A stretch of 5,573 bases of DNA from Bacillota bacterium (GTDB taxonomy: Bacteria; Bacillota; Clostridia; Christensenellales; SZUA-584). The DNA is taken from contig JAEWTL010000024.1 of NCBI GenBank assembly GCA_023459495.1, positions 1 through 5,573 on the forward strand, given 5' to 3'. Of this stretch, positions 1-5,573 are shown in pieces (the first letter of the stretch is position 1; each line of letters begins with the position of its first letter). Below the pieces are notes generated by a model, which saw only the letters and a list, made by a program, of their open reading frames with translations, was not told the origin of the DNA and ran no database searches. A program made the translations under genes and the position numbers.

Positions 1-600
1 AAGCCAGAAAGTAGTTTACTGAAACAAGAAGAAGAACATAACAATAAAATTGTGCTACTTGAAAAACAACAAGCACAGCTAAAGAGTCAACTCGAAACTA
101 TTCAAAAACAACAAACTGGCATAATAACCAGTACAAAGACTTTAACTCACGTAATTAAATCCGTTAAAGATCAACAAAACACTTTTATTTTTACCGAGTT
201 TAATCCGGCAAAAACGAAGTATTTCATCCTGAACAACGGTTCGGTGGCTTTAGCGGGCCGAGTGTTATCCATTGACGCCACAGAGAATGGCAGTGTTATT
301 CATATTTCACTGGTCAACTTATTAAGTATACCAATCTCAAACATTGGCTTTAATGCGACATGGGGTGGTGAAAAACCTGTCGATGCCAAAGAGTTTGCCC
401 GGTGGCAACAATTACTTTTCAACACATCAATGACATCCACATTGAAATTATTACCAGGTCAATGGCAAGACATTAATTTGACACTGAAGGGTGTATCGCC
501 AAATAACCTGGGATATCTGAAGTTAGCCATCAATATGGAAAATATTCAGTTTGACAATCTTCCCGCTGCTGATAATCGGCAGAAAAGAAGCAAAAAATAA
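1..600 (+). CDS. sadB: SadB-like trimeric lipoprotein, DUF3251 family, 5' end missing
   Basis: The frame is open from base 1 to a TAA at 598-600, giving 199 residues with no credible start inside. A GTG at 52-54 is in frame, but it lies within an amphipathic helix that continues upstream, so the true start is outside the window. Window residues 5-40 are rich in Gln, Glu, Lys and Leu (LLKQEEE, LLEKQQAQLKSQLETIQ), which reads as a coiled coil. From about residue 60 a compact beta-rich domain follows (FNPAKTKYFILNNGS, VIHISLVNLLSIPISNIGF, a WGG motif, then FARWQQLLFNT), matching my recollection of DUF3251/SadB. The tail is strongly basic (NRQKRSKK). Known for the family: SadB of Salmonella is a trimeric inner-membrane lipoprotein that promotes surface display of SadA. 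Inferred: the signal peptide and lipobox cysteine lie just upstream of base 1. It sits 43 bp ahead of the adhesin gene on the same strand, as expected for a sadBA operon. The family assignment is fairly firm; the symbol follows the Salmonella name. Confidence 0.8.
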   Translation, partial: KPESSLLKQEEEHNNKIVLLEKQQAQLKSQLETIQKQQTGIITSTKTLTHVIKSVKDQQNTFIFTEFNPAKTKYFILNNGSVALAGRVLSIDATENGSVIHISLVNLLSIPISNIGFNATWGGEKPVDAKEFARWQQLLFNTSMTSTLKLLPGQWQDINLTLKGVSPNNLGYLKLAINMENIQFDNLPAADNRQKRSKK

Positions 601-643
601 ATGCAATTAGTACGCTTATAACAAGGAATAGCGAGCATCATTA
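601..643 (+). promoter_or_regulatory. Intergenic gap with weak ribosome binding site for the adhesin gene
   Basis: This 43-bp gap contains no inverted repeat resembling a terminator and no clear -35/-10 pair, which supports readthrough from sadB. The best purine-rich match is AAGGAA at 623-628, but it ends 15 bases before the ATG at 644, which is further than usual. A weaker GCGAG at 631-635 has better spacing (8 bases). The start at 644 is chosen because the ESPR motif begins there (MNKIFKVIWNPATG). A weak site may limit synthesis of this very large protein, but that is inference. Confidence 0.4.
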
Positions 644-802
644 ATGAACAAAATATTTAAAGTTATCTGGAACCCTGCCACAGGGAATTATACTGTTACC
701 AGCGAAACGGCAAAAAGCCGTGGCAAGAAATCTGGGCGCAGTAAGCTGTTAATTTCTGCGCTGGTTGCGGGTGGGTTGTTGTCATCGTTTGGGGCGCTGG
801 CT
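644..802 (+). other. ESPR and Sec signal peptide of the adhesin (residues 1-53)
   Basis: Residues 1-26 match the extended signal peptide region found in large autotransporters: MNKIFKVIWNPATG, then SETAKSRGK. A basic stretch (RGKKSGRSK) leads into a hydrophobic core (LLISALVAGGLL, about 35-46). The likely signal peptidase I cut is after ALA at residue 53, before DNYDG. In this family the ESPR is thought to slow inner-membrane transit so that the passenger does not misfold in the periplasm. Confidence 0.85.
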
Positions 803-3800
803 GATAATTACGACGGTCAGGGCGTTGATTACGGCGATGGCTCAGCTAGTGACGGCTGGGTTGCTATCGGTAAAGGTGCAAAAGCAAATATTTTTTTAAA
901 CAACGCTGGTGCCAGTACCGCTTTAGGTTATGACGCTATAGCTGAAGGCCAATATAGCTCTGCCATCGGCTCAAAAACCCATGCTATTGGTGGTGCATCA
1001 ATGGCCTTTGGGGTTAGTGCAATCTCTGAAGGTGACAGGAGTATCGCGCTGGGTGCATCGTCGTATTCATTCGGCCAATACTCAATGGCCCTTGGTCGTT
1101 ATTCCAAAGCGCTGGGTAGATTGTCTATAGCTATGGGGGATAGCTCCAAAGCGGATGGAGCAAACGCCATTGCGCTGGGAAATGCCGCTAAGGCGGCTGG
1201 TATTATGAGCATCGGTCTCGGTGATAATGCCAATGCGTCACAAGATTATGCTATGGCGCTGGGAGCAGAAAGCGAAGCCGCTGAAAATGCGACCGCTATC
1301 GGCAATAAAGCGCATGCAAAAGGAGTGAATAGCATCGCGTTGGGTAATGGCAGCCAGGCTCTGGCAGATAGTGCAATTGCTATTGGCCAGGGCAACAAGG
1401 CTAACGGCGCTGATGCTATCGCTCTGGGTAATGGTAGCCAGTCGAGTGGCTTAAACGCTATTGCCTTAGGTAAGGCCAGTGTTGTAACTGGCGATAATAG
1501 TCTTGCGCTTGGGAGCAATACCAATGCCAACGGTATTAACTCTGTCGCGCTGGGCGCAGGTTCTATTGCGGATCAAGACGATAGCGTTTCTGTCGGCAGT
1601 GACTCATTACAACGCAAGATCGTTAATGTAAAAAATGGCACGATCAAGGCTGATAGCCACGACGCCATTAATGGCTCACAGCTTTATGCCATCAGCGACT
1701 CGGTGGCAAAACGGCTTGGCGGGGGTTCATCGGTAAACGTTGACGACGGTACTGTTAAAGCACCAACCTACAATTTAAAAAATGGTAACAAAAATAACGT
1801 TGGCGATGCGCTCACTGTACTCGATCAATTCACCCTGCAATGGGATCAAAACAGAGACAAATACAGCGCCGCTCATGGTAGCTCAACTGCCAGCGTAATC
1901 ACCGATGTGGCGGATGGCGCAGTTTCAGATTCCAGTAAAGACGCGGTTAACGGTTCACAACTGAAAGCCACCAATGATGATGTTGAGACCAATACCACCA
2001 ATATCGCTACCAATACCGGAAATATTGCAACTAACACTGCAAATATTGCTACCAACACCACCAATATCACTAATTTGACAGATACTGTTGGCGACCTTAA
2101 AGATGATGCCCTGCTCTGGAATGGCACTGCATTCAACGCCGCTCATGGTACGGAAACCACCAGCACCATCACCAACGTGAAAGCTGGTACCCTTTCGGAT
2201 GACAGTACTGACGCGGTTAATGGCTCGCAACTGAAAGACACTAACGATAACGTGGCGACCAACACCACCAATATCGCTAGCAACACGGCTAACATTGCCA
2301 CTAACACCAGTAATATTGCCGATAACACTGCCAACATTGCTACCAACACCAGTAATATTGCCGATAACACTGCCAACATTGCGACCAACACCAGCAATAT
2401 TGCAGGTAACACTGCCAACATTGCTACCAATACCACTAATATCGCGGCTAACACCACAAGCATAAATAGCCTGAACACGTCTGTGGATGCTCTTGAACAG
2501 GATGCTATGCTCTGGAACGGCACTGCATTCAACGCCGCTCATGGTACGGAAACCACCAGCACCATCACTAATGTGAAAGCTGGCACCCTTTCGGATGACA
2601 GTACTGACGCGGTTAATGGCTCGCAACTGAAAGCTACTAACGATAACGTGGCAACCAACACCACCAATATCGCCAGCAATACGGCTAACATTGCGACCAA
2701 CACCGCCAATATTAATACTCTCAATACGTCGATCGATACCCTTGAGCAGGATGCAATACTCTGGAACGGAACAGCGTATAGCGCCGCGCACGGTACAGAA
2801 ACAGCCAGCACTATTACCAACGTTAAAGCAGGTACTTTATCTGAAAATAGTACGGACGCAGTTAACGGTGCGCAGCTGAACGCGACTAACGCGAATGTGG
2901 CGACCAACACCACCAATATTGCTACTAACACCGCCAGCATTAATACTCTGAATACATCCATTGACGCTCTGGAACAGGATGCGCTGCTTTGGGATGGCAC
3001 TGCATTCAGTGCAGCGCATGGTGCAAACAAAGATGCCAGCAAAATCACCAATGTCCTGGCAGGGACTGTATCATCCGCCAGTACTGATGCCATTAATGGC
3101 AGCCAGCTTCATGGGTTGAGCAGTTCGATCGCCACCTATCTTGGTGGTGGTGCCACTGTGAGCGATTCTGGCGTATTTAGCGGCCCTACCTATAACATTG
3201 ATGGTAATGATTACACCAATGTTGGTGCTGCACTTGACGCCATTAACACCTCACTTAGCGACTCACTCGGCGATGCCCTCCTTTGGGATAGCACGACTGG
3301 CGCATTTAGTGCCAAACACGGTTCTACCGCCAGCGTAATCACTAACGTCGCAGACGGTGCAGTCTCTGACTCTAGCTCTGATGCTGTGAATGGTTCACAA
3401 CTGTACGATGTAAGCAACTCTGTTGTCGATGTTCTGGGTGGTGGTGCTGGCGTGAATACGGATGGCAGCATCAGTGCACCAACGTACACCATTGCTAACA
3501 CTGATTACGATAATGTCGGCGATGCCCTAAACGCGCTTGATACCACTCTTGACGATGCGATGCTATGGGATGCTACCGCAGGTGAAAATGGTGCCTTCAG
3601 TGCCAGCCACGATGGCAGTGCCAGCAAAATAACTAACGTCGCGGCAGGAACAATTTCTGACACCAGCACCGATGCGGTTAATGGGGCTCAACTCCACGGC
3701 GTTAGCAGTTCCGTCGCTGAGGCTCTTGGTGGTGGTGCGGCGGTGAATTCTGACGGCAGCATCAGCGCACCGACTTACACCATTGCTGATACCGACTATA

Positions 3801-5573
3801 CCAACGTCGGCGATGCGATGAATGCAATTGACTCAACCCTGGATAACGCCTTGCTTTGGGACGCTACCGCAGGTGAAAACGGTGCGTTTAACGCCAGCCA
3901 TGATGGCAAAGCCAGTGTCATCACCAACGTAGCCAATGGTCAGATTAACGAAACCAGCACCGACGCGGTTAACGGTTCCCAGTTAAATGCCACGAATATG
4001 TTGATCCAGAATATTGCCGGTGATACCAGCGAAAGCTATATCACAGAGAACGGTGAAGGTATCAACTATGTGCGTACTAACGACAGCGGCTTAGTCTTTG
4101 AGGATGCCAGTGCTACGGGTGTGGGCGCTACAGCTGTAGGTTATAACTCCGTCGCATCAGGCGATAGCAGTGTGGCAATTGGACAGAACAGCAGCAGTAC
4201 TATTGAATCTGGAATTGCTCTGGGCAGCAGTTCTGTGTCTAACCGTGTCATCCTTCAGGGCTCCCGTGATACCAGCGTAACCGAAGATGGCGTAGTCATT
4301 GGTTATAACACCAGTGATGGCGAACTGCTTGGCGCGTTGTCAATTGGTGATGACGGTAAATATCGTCAAATCATCAACGTCGCCGATGGTTCCGAAGCCC
4401 ATGACGCCGTTACGGTTCGCCAGTTGCAGAATGCGATTGGTGCTGTAGCAACGACACCGTCCAAATACTTCCATGCTAATTCAACGGAAGAAGATTCACT
4501 GGCTGTCGGTGAAGACTCACTGGCAATGGGTGCGAAAACCATTGTTAATGGTGATGCCGGGATCGGTATTGGCCTGAACACTCTGGTGTTAACTGATGCA
4601 ATCAACGGTATTGCTATCGGTAGCAACGCGAGTGCAAATCATGCAAACAGTATTGCGATGGGTAGTGGTTCCCAGACCACCCGTGGTGCGCAGACTGACT
4701 ACACCGCCTACAACATGGACGCGCCGCAGAATTCTGTCGGTGAATTCTCTGTCGGCAGCGAAGACGGTCAACGTCAGATCACCAACGTCGCGGCTGGTTC
4801 AGCGGATACCGATGCGGTTAACGTAGGTCAGTTGAAAGTCACTGATGAGCGCGTAGCGCAAAATACCCAGAGCATTACTAACCTGAACAATCAGGTCACT
4901 AATCTGGATACTCGCGTTACTAATATCGAAAACGGTATTGGCGACATTGTCACCACCGGTAGCACCAAGTACTTCAAGACCAACACCGATGGCGTAGATG
5001 CCAACGCCCAGGGTAAAGATAGCGTTGCTATTGGTTCTGGTTCCATTGCTGCCGCTGACAACAGCGTCGCACTGGGTACCGGTTCCGTTGCAGATGAAGA
5101 AAATACAATCTCTGTAGGTTCTTCCACTAACCAACGCCGTATTACTAACGTTGCCGCAGGTAAAAATGCTACCGATGCTGTTAACGTTGCGCAGTTGAAG
5201 TCTTCTGAGGCGGGCGGCGTGCGTTACGACACCAAAGCTGATGGTTCTATCGACTATAGCAATATCACCCTCGGTGGCGGCAACGGTGGTACGACTCGTA
5301 TCAGCAACGTCTCCGCTGGCGTCAACAACAACGACGCGGTGAACTACGCGCACTTGAAGCAAAGCGTGCAGGAAACGAAGCAATACACCGATCAGCGGAT
5401 GGTTGAGATGGATAACAAACTGTCTAAAACCGAAAGCAAGTTGAGTGGTGGTATCGCTTCTGCAATGGCAATGACCGGTCTGCCGCAGGCTTATACACCG
5501 GGTGCCAGCATGGCTTCTATTGGTGGCGGTACTTACAACGGTGAATCGGCAGTTGCTTTAGGTGTATCGATGG
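644..5573 (+). CDS. upaG: Trimeric autotransporter adhesin UpaG/EhaG/SadA, 3' end missing
   Basis: One frame is open from ATG 644 to the window edge: 1643 complete codons with no stop. It encodes a type Vc surface adhesin whose C-terminal anchor trimerises into an outer-membrane beta-barrel and displays a fibre outside the cell. Parts in order: ESPR and signal peptide (1-53); YadA-like head of 18 rungs (72-320); 13 neck-type DAVNGSQL-like connectors; LGGG motifs near 358, 833, 931 and 1028; eight Trp-ring motifs (W400, 492, 624, 707, 783, 881, 975, 1072); N@d coiled coils (447-776); further head segments (1156-1386 and 1441-1518); anchor from about 1564. I found no cysteine in the translation. 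The N-terminus closely resembles E. coli UpaG as I remember it; Salmonella SadA and EHEC EhaG are homologues in the same genomic context. Known roles of the family are autoaggregation, biofilm formation and binding to host cells or matrix. The end falls inside the anchor strand SAVALGVSM, so about 30 residues are missing. The family call is near certain; the choice between the names upaG, ehaG and sadA is less so. Confidence 0.93.
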   Translation, partial: MNKIFKVIWNPATGNYTVTSETAKSRGKKSGRSKLLISALVAGGLLSSFGALADNYDGQGVDYGDGSASDGWVAIGKGAKANIFLNNAGASTALGYDAIAEGQYSSAIGSKTHAIGGASMAFGVSAISEGDRSIALGASSYSFGQYSMALGRYSKALGRLSIAMGDSSKADGANAIALGNAAKAAGIMSIGLGDNANASQDYAMALGAESEAAENATAIGNKAHAKGVNSIALGNGSQALADSAIAIGQGNKANGADAIALGNGSQSSGLNAIALGKASVVTGDNSLALGSNTNANGINSVALGAGSIADQDDSVSVGSDSLQRKIVNVKNGTIKADSHDAINGSQLYAISDSVAKRLGGGSSVNVDDGTVKAPTYNLKNGNKNNVGDALTVLDQFTLQWDQNRDKYSAAHGSSTASVITDVADGAVSDSSKDAVNGSQLKATNDDVETNTTNIATNTGNIATNTANIATNTTNITNLTDTVGDLKDDALLWNGTAFNAAHGTETTSTITNVKAGTLSDDSTDAVNGSQLKDTNDNVATNTTNIASNTANIATNTSNIADNTANIATNTSNIADNTANIATNTSNIAGNTANIATNTTNIAANTTSINSLNTSVDALEQDAMLWNGTAFNAAHGTETTSTITNVKAGTLSDDSTDAVNGSQLKATNDNVATNTTNIASNTANIATNTANINTLNTSIDTLEQDAILWNGTAYSAAHGTETASTITNVKAGTLSENSTDAVNGAQLNATNANVATNTTNIATNTASINTLNTSIDALEQDALLWDGTAFSAAHGANKDASKITNVLAGTVSSASTDAINGSQLHGLSSSIATYLGGGATVSDSGVFSGPTYNIDGNDYTNVGAALDAINTSLSDSLGDALLWDSTTGAFSAKHGSTASVITNVADGAVSDSSSDAVNGSQLYDVSNSVVDVLGGGAGVNTDGSISAPTYTIANTDYDNVGDALNALDTTLDDAMLWDATAGENGAFSASHDGSASKITNVAAGTISDTSTDAVNGAQLHGVSSSVAEALGGGAAVNSDGSISAPTYTIADTDYTNVGDAMNAIDSTLDNALLWDATAGENGAFNASHDGKASVITNVANGQINETSTDAVNGSQLNATNMLIQNIAGDTSESYITENGEGINYVRTNDSGLVFEDASATGVGATAVGYNSVASGDSSVAIGQNSSSTIESGIALGSSSVSNRVILQGSRDTSVTEDGVVIGYNTSDGELLGALSIGDDGKYRQIINVADGSEAHDAVTVRQLQNAIGAVATTPSKYFHANSTEEDSLAVGEDSLAMGAKTIVNGDAGIGIGLNTLVLTDAINGIAIGSNASANHANSIAMGSGSQTTRGAQTDYTAYNMDAPQNSVGEFSVGSEDGQRQITNVAAGSADTDAVNVGQLKVTDERVAQNTQSITNLNNQVTNLDTRVTNIENGIGDIVTTGSTKYFKTNTDGVDANAQGKDSVAIGSGSIAAADNSVALGTGSVADEENTISVGSSTNQRRITNVAAGKNATDAVNVAQLKSSEAGGVRYDTKADGSIDYSNITLGGGNGGTTRISNVSAGVNNNDAVNYAHLKQSVQETKQYTDQRMVEMDNKLSKTESKLSGGIASAMAMTGLPQAYTPGASMASIGGGTYNGESAVALGVSM
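857..1603 (+). repeat. N-terminal YadA-like head, 18 beta-roll rungs (residues 72-320)
   Basis: The rungs follow the pattern S-x-A-L-G-x-x-A-x-A-x-G with a period near 14 residues (42 bp). Examples are SIALGASSYSFG, SMALGRYSKALG, SIAMGDSSKADG, AIALGNAAKAAG and SVALGAGSIADQ. I count 18, starting at WVAIG (residue 72) and ending at SVSVGSDS. Such rungs stack into the left-handed parallel beta-roll seen in the YadA head, a usual site of adhesion. The repeats are diverged at the DNA level, so this part looks older or more constrained than the stalk repeats. Residues 340-361 then form a neck (DAINGSQL) leading into the first LGGG module. Confidence 0.85.
1982..2098 (+). repeat. Stalk 1: N@d coiled coil with 4 asparagine layers
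   Basis: Heptads read I-x-x-N-T-x-x with hydrophobic a positions (V447, I454, I461, I468, I475) and asparagine d positions followed by threonine (N450, N457, N464, N471). The stalk then returns to ordinary hydrophobic d positions (L478, L485) before the next DALLW motif. In SadA such N@d layers are known to coordinate anions inside the trimeric core; applying that here is by homology. Confidence 0.8.
2114..2308 (+). repeat. Long direct repeat, copy 1 (Trp-ring, connector and stalk start)
   Basis: This 195-bp stretch recurs 396 bp downstream at 2510-2704. I count 11 mismatches, almost all synonymous; the one coding change I see is Asp versus Ala in QLKDTND/QLKATND. It covers the LWNGTAF Trp-ring, the DAVNGSQL connector and the first stalk heptads. 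The near identity points to recent duplication or gene conversion between modules. Confidence 0.85.
2252..2494 (+). repeat. Stalk 2: long N@d coiled coil with 10 asparagine layers
   Basis: Ten consecutive heptads have asparagine at d: residues 540, 547, 554, 561, 568, 575, 582, 589, 596 and 603, each followed by Thr. The a positions are V537, then Ile from I544 to I600. The segment ends with hydrophobic layers L610, V614 and L617 before W624. It is the longest of the four stalks and coincides with the most homogeneous tandem DNA in the window. With a polar residue at every d position over about 70 residues, its stability would depend on the ion-binding layers and trimer registration. Confidence 0.8.
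2258..2467 (+). repeat. 42-bp tandem array, 5 units, coding for two heptads each
   Basis: Five head-to-tail 42-bp units begin at 2258, 2300, 2342, 2384 and 2426. Units 2 and 3 are identical at 40 of 42 bases, differing only at the third base and the last base. Unit 4 matches unit 3 at 38 of 42. The outer two are more diverged. The central unit encodes TNTSNIADNTANIA. Because 42 is divisible by both 3 and 21, gain or loss of a unit keeps the reading frame and the coiled-coil register. Confidence 0.85.
2510..2704 (+). repeat. Long direct repeat, copy 2
   Basis: This is the partner of the copy at 2114-2308, encoding the module around W624. The two copies flank stalk 2, so recombination between them would remove or add exactly 132 codons (one module plus the long stalk) and leave the frame intact. 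Confidence 0.85.
2648..2743 (+). repeat. Stalk 3: N@d coiled coil with 3 asparagine layers
   Basis: Asparagine d positions are N672, N679 and N686, with a positions V669, I676, I683 and I690. Hydrophobic layers L693, I697 and L700 follow before the LEQDAILW motif at W707. Confidence 0.78.
2897..2971 (+). repeat. Stalk 4: N@d coiled coil with 2 asparagine layers
   Basis: Asparagine d positions are N755 and N762, with a positions V752, I759 and I766, then L769, I773 and L776 before W783. The protein sequence resembles stalk 3, but synonymous codon choice is clearly different, so this copy is older or of separate origin. Confidence 0.78.
3140..3985 (+). repeat. Three LGGG/Trp-ring modules without N@d stalk (residues 833-1114)
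   Basis: Three tandem modules each hold an LGGG turn, a beta segment (PTYNIDGNDYTNVG, PTYTIANTDYDNVG, PTYTIADTDYTNVG), a Trp-ring (W881, W975, W1072) and a DAVNGSQL-type connector (from D913, D1010 and D1107). Trp spacing is 94 then 97 residues; the 3-residue difference is the ENG insertion after DATAG. The last two modules are the closest pair, offset by 291 bp. They correspond to the FGG and DALL-type domains described for SadA/UpaG; which structural subtype each belongs to cannot be settled by eye. Confidence 0.75.
4109..4801 (+). other. Second head region with insert motifs (residues 1156-1386)
   Basis: YadA-type rungs return (ATAVGYNSVASG, SVAIGQNSSST, GIALGSSSVSN, SLAVGEDSLAMG, GIAIGSNASAN, SIAMGSGSQTT), split by a connector at D1254 (DAVTVRQL). 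Residues 1347-1372 (RGAQTDYTAYNMDAPQNSVG) interrupt the rungs and resemble a head insert motif (HIM2-like); that subtype name is tentative. The region ends with QRQITNVAAGS, leading into connector D1390. Confidence 0.65.
4832..4951 (+). other. Stalk 5: membrane-proximal short coiled coil (residues 1397-1436)
   Basis: After the DAVNVGQL connector, heptads with V1404, I1411, L1414, V1418, L1421, V1425 and I1428 form a conventional hydrophobic coiled coil. One polar layer remains at N1407, again followed by Thr. The contrast with the Asn-rich upstream stalks is clear. Confidence 0.7.
4964..5197 (+). other. Third small head (residues 1441-1518)
   Basis: A KYFKTNTDG entry strand leads to rungs SVAIGSGSIAAAD, SVALGTGSVADEE and TISVGSST, then QRRITNVAAGKNATDAVNVAQL, a typical head-to-stalk neck. 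The KYFK entry parallels KYFHANS at about residue 1274 in the second head, suggesting a duplicated head type. Confidence 0.7.
5333..5573 (+). other. YadA-type membrane anchor, truncated by the window (residues 1564-1643)
   Basis: A last connector (DAVNYAHL) runs into an alpha-helical coiled coil (QETKQYTDQRMVEMDNKL) that would thread the barrel. The beta strands KLSGGIASAMAMTGLPQA and GESAVALGVSM follow. Each chain of this anchor family gives four strands to a 12-stranded trimeric barrel; about two strands are present here. The pattern of small residues in the barrel strands is intact. The remaining C-terminus, normally ending in an aromatic residue, is outside the window. Confidence 0.85.

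Noticed and set aside
52..54. GTG as the start of the first gene
   Set aside because: The frame and its heptad-like pattern continue upstream to base 1, no convincing ribosome site precedes it, and a lipoprotein needs a signal peptide that this start would lack.
601..643. Possible promoter or terminator between the two genes
   Set aside because: No hairpin followed by a T-run and no spaced -35/-10 pair is visible in the 43 bases.
2258..2467. CRISPR-like regular repeat spacing
   Set aside because: The 42-bp units are contiguous with no unique spacers and are in frame with a coiled-coil protein repeat.
1955..2791. Long reverse-strand open frame of 278 codons rich in Ile-Gly-Gly-Val repeats
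   Set aside because: It is the mirror of the repetitive Asn-Thr-Ile-Ala stalk codons on the forward strand. Its repeats and lack of stops follow from that composition, it has no evident ribosome site, and it is fully overlapped by a confident gene.
1246..3501. Other reverse-strand open frames rich in Leu, Val and Ala that look like membrane proteins
   Set aside because: Their hydrophobic runs are antisense readings of AAC, ACC, AAT and GCN codons in the head and stalk repeats. They share no family resemblance and lie entirely within the adhesin gene.
4366..5383. Open frames on both strands in the distal head region
   Set aside because: They lack start signals and recognisable domains, and overlap a continuous forward frame with clear YadA-head and anchor motifs.

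Overview
The window suggests an enterobacterium, most likely Escherichia or a close relative such as Salmonella. It holds two same-strand genes of the conserved SadB-SadA/UpaG/EhaG locus, and both run off the window. The assignment rests on recalled family features: the N-terminal ESPR, the DALLW and DAVNGSQL connector motifs, the N@d stalk heptads and the YadA anchor. No database search was possible.

Positions 1-600 are the 3' part of a SadB-like lipoprotein gene (DUF3251-type). In Salmonella this protein is a trimeric inner-membrane lipoprotein that helps export the partner adhesin. A 43-bp gap (601-643) with no visible terminator or strong promoter separates it from the next gene, so the two are probably cotranscribed.

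Positions 644-5573 are one uninterrupted frame of 1643 codons encoding a giant trimeric autotransporter adhesin (UpaG/EhaG/SadA type). I translated the whole frame and found no stop or frameshift. Order of parts: ESPR plus signal peptide (residues 1-53); an 18-rung YadA-like left-handed beta-roll head (about 72-320); a neck and LGGG module; four Trp-ring modules, each followed by a coiled-coil stalk carrying 4, 10, 3 and 2 asparagine (N@d) layers; three LGGG/Trp modules of about 94-97 residues; a second head region; a short coiled coil; a third small head; and the start of the YadA membrane anchor. The window ends about 30 residues before the expected C-terminus.

The two genes work together: SadB in the periplasm assists export, the anchor forms the 12-stranded trimeric pore, and the repetitive passenger forms a long surface fibre for adhesion, autoaggregation and biofilm. 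The most notable structure is in the stalks. Module lengths fit 62 + 7n residues, where n is the number of asparagine layers, so length has changed only in whole heptads. A nearly perfect 42-bp tandem array lies where the longest stalk sits. I see no evidence for an entirely new system; the novelty here is allele architecture within a known family.
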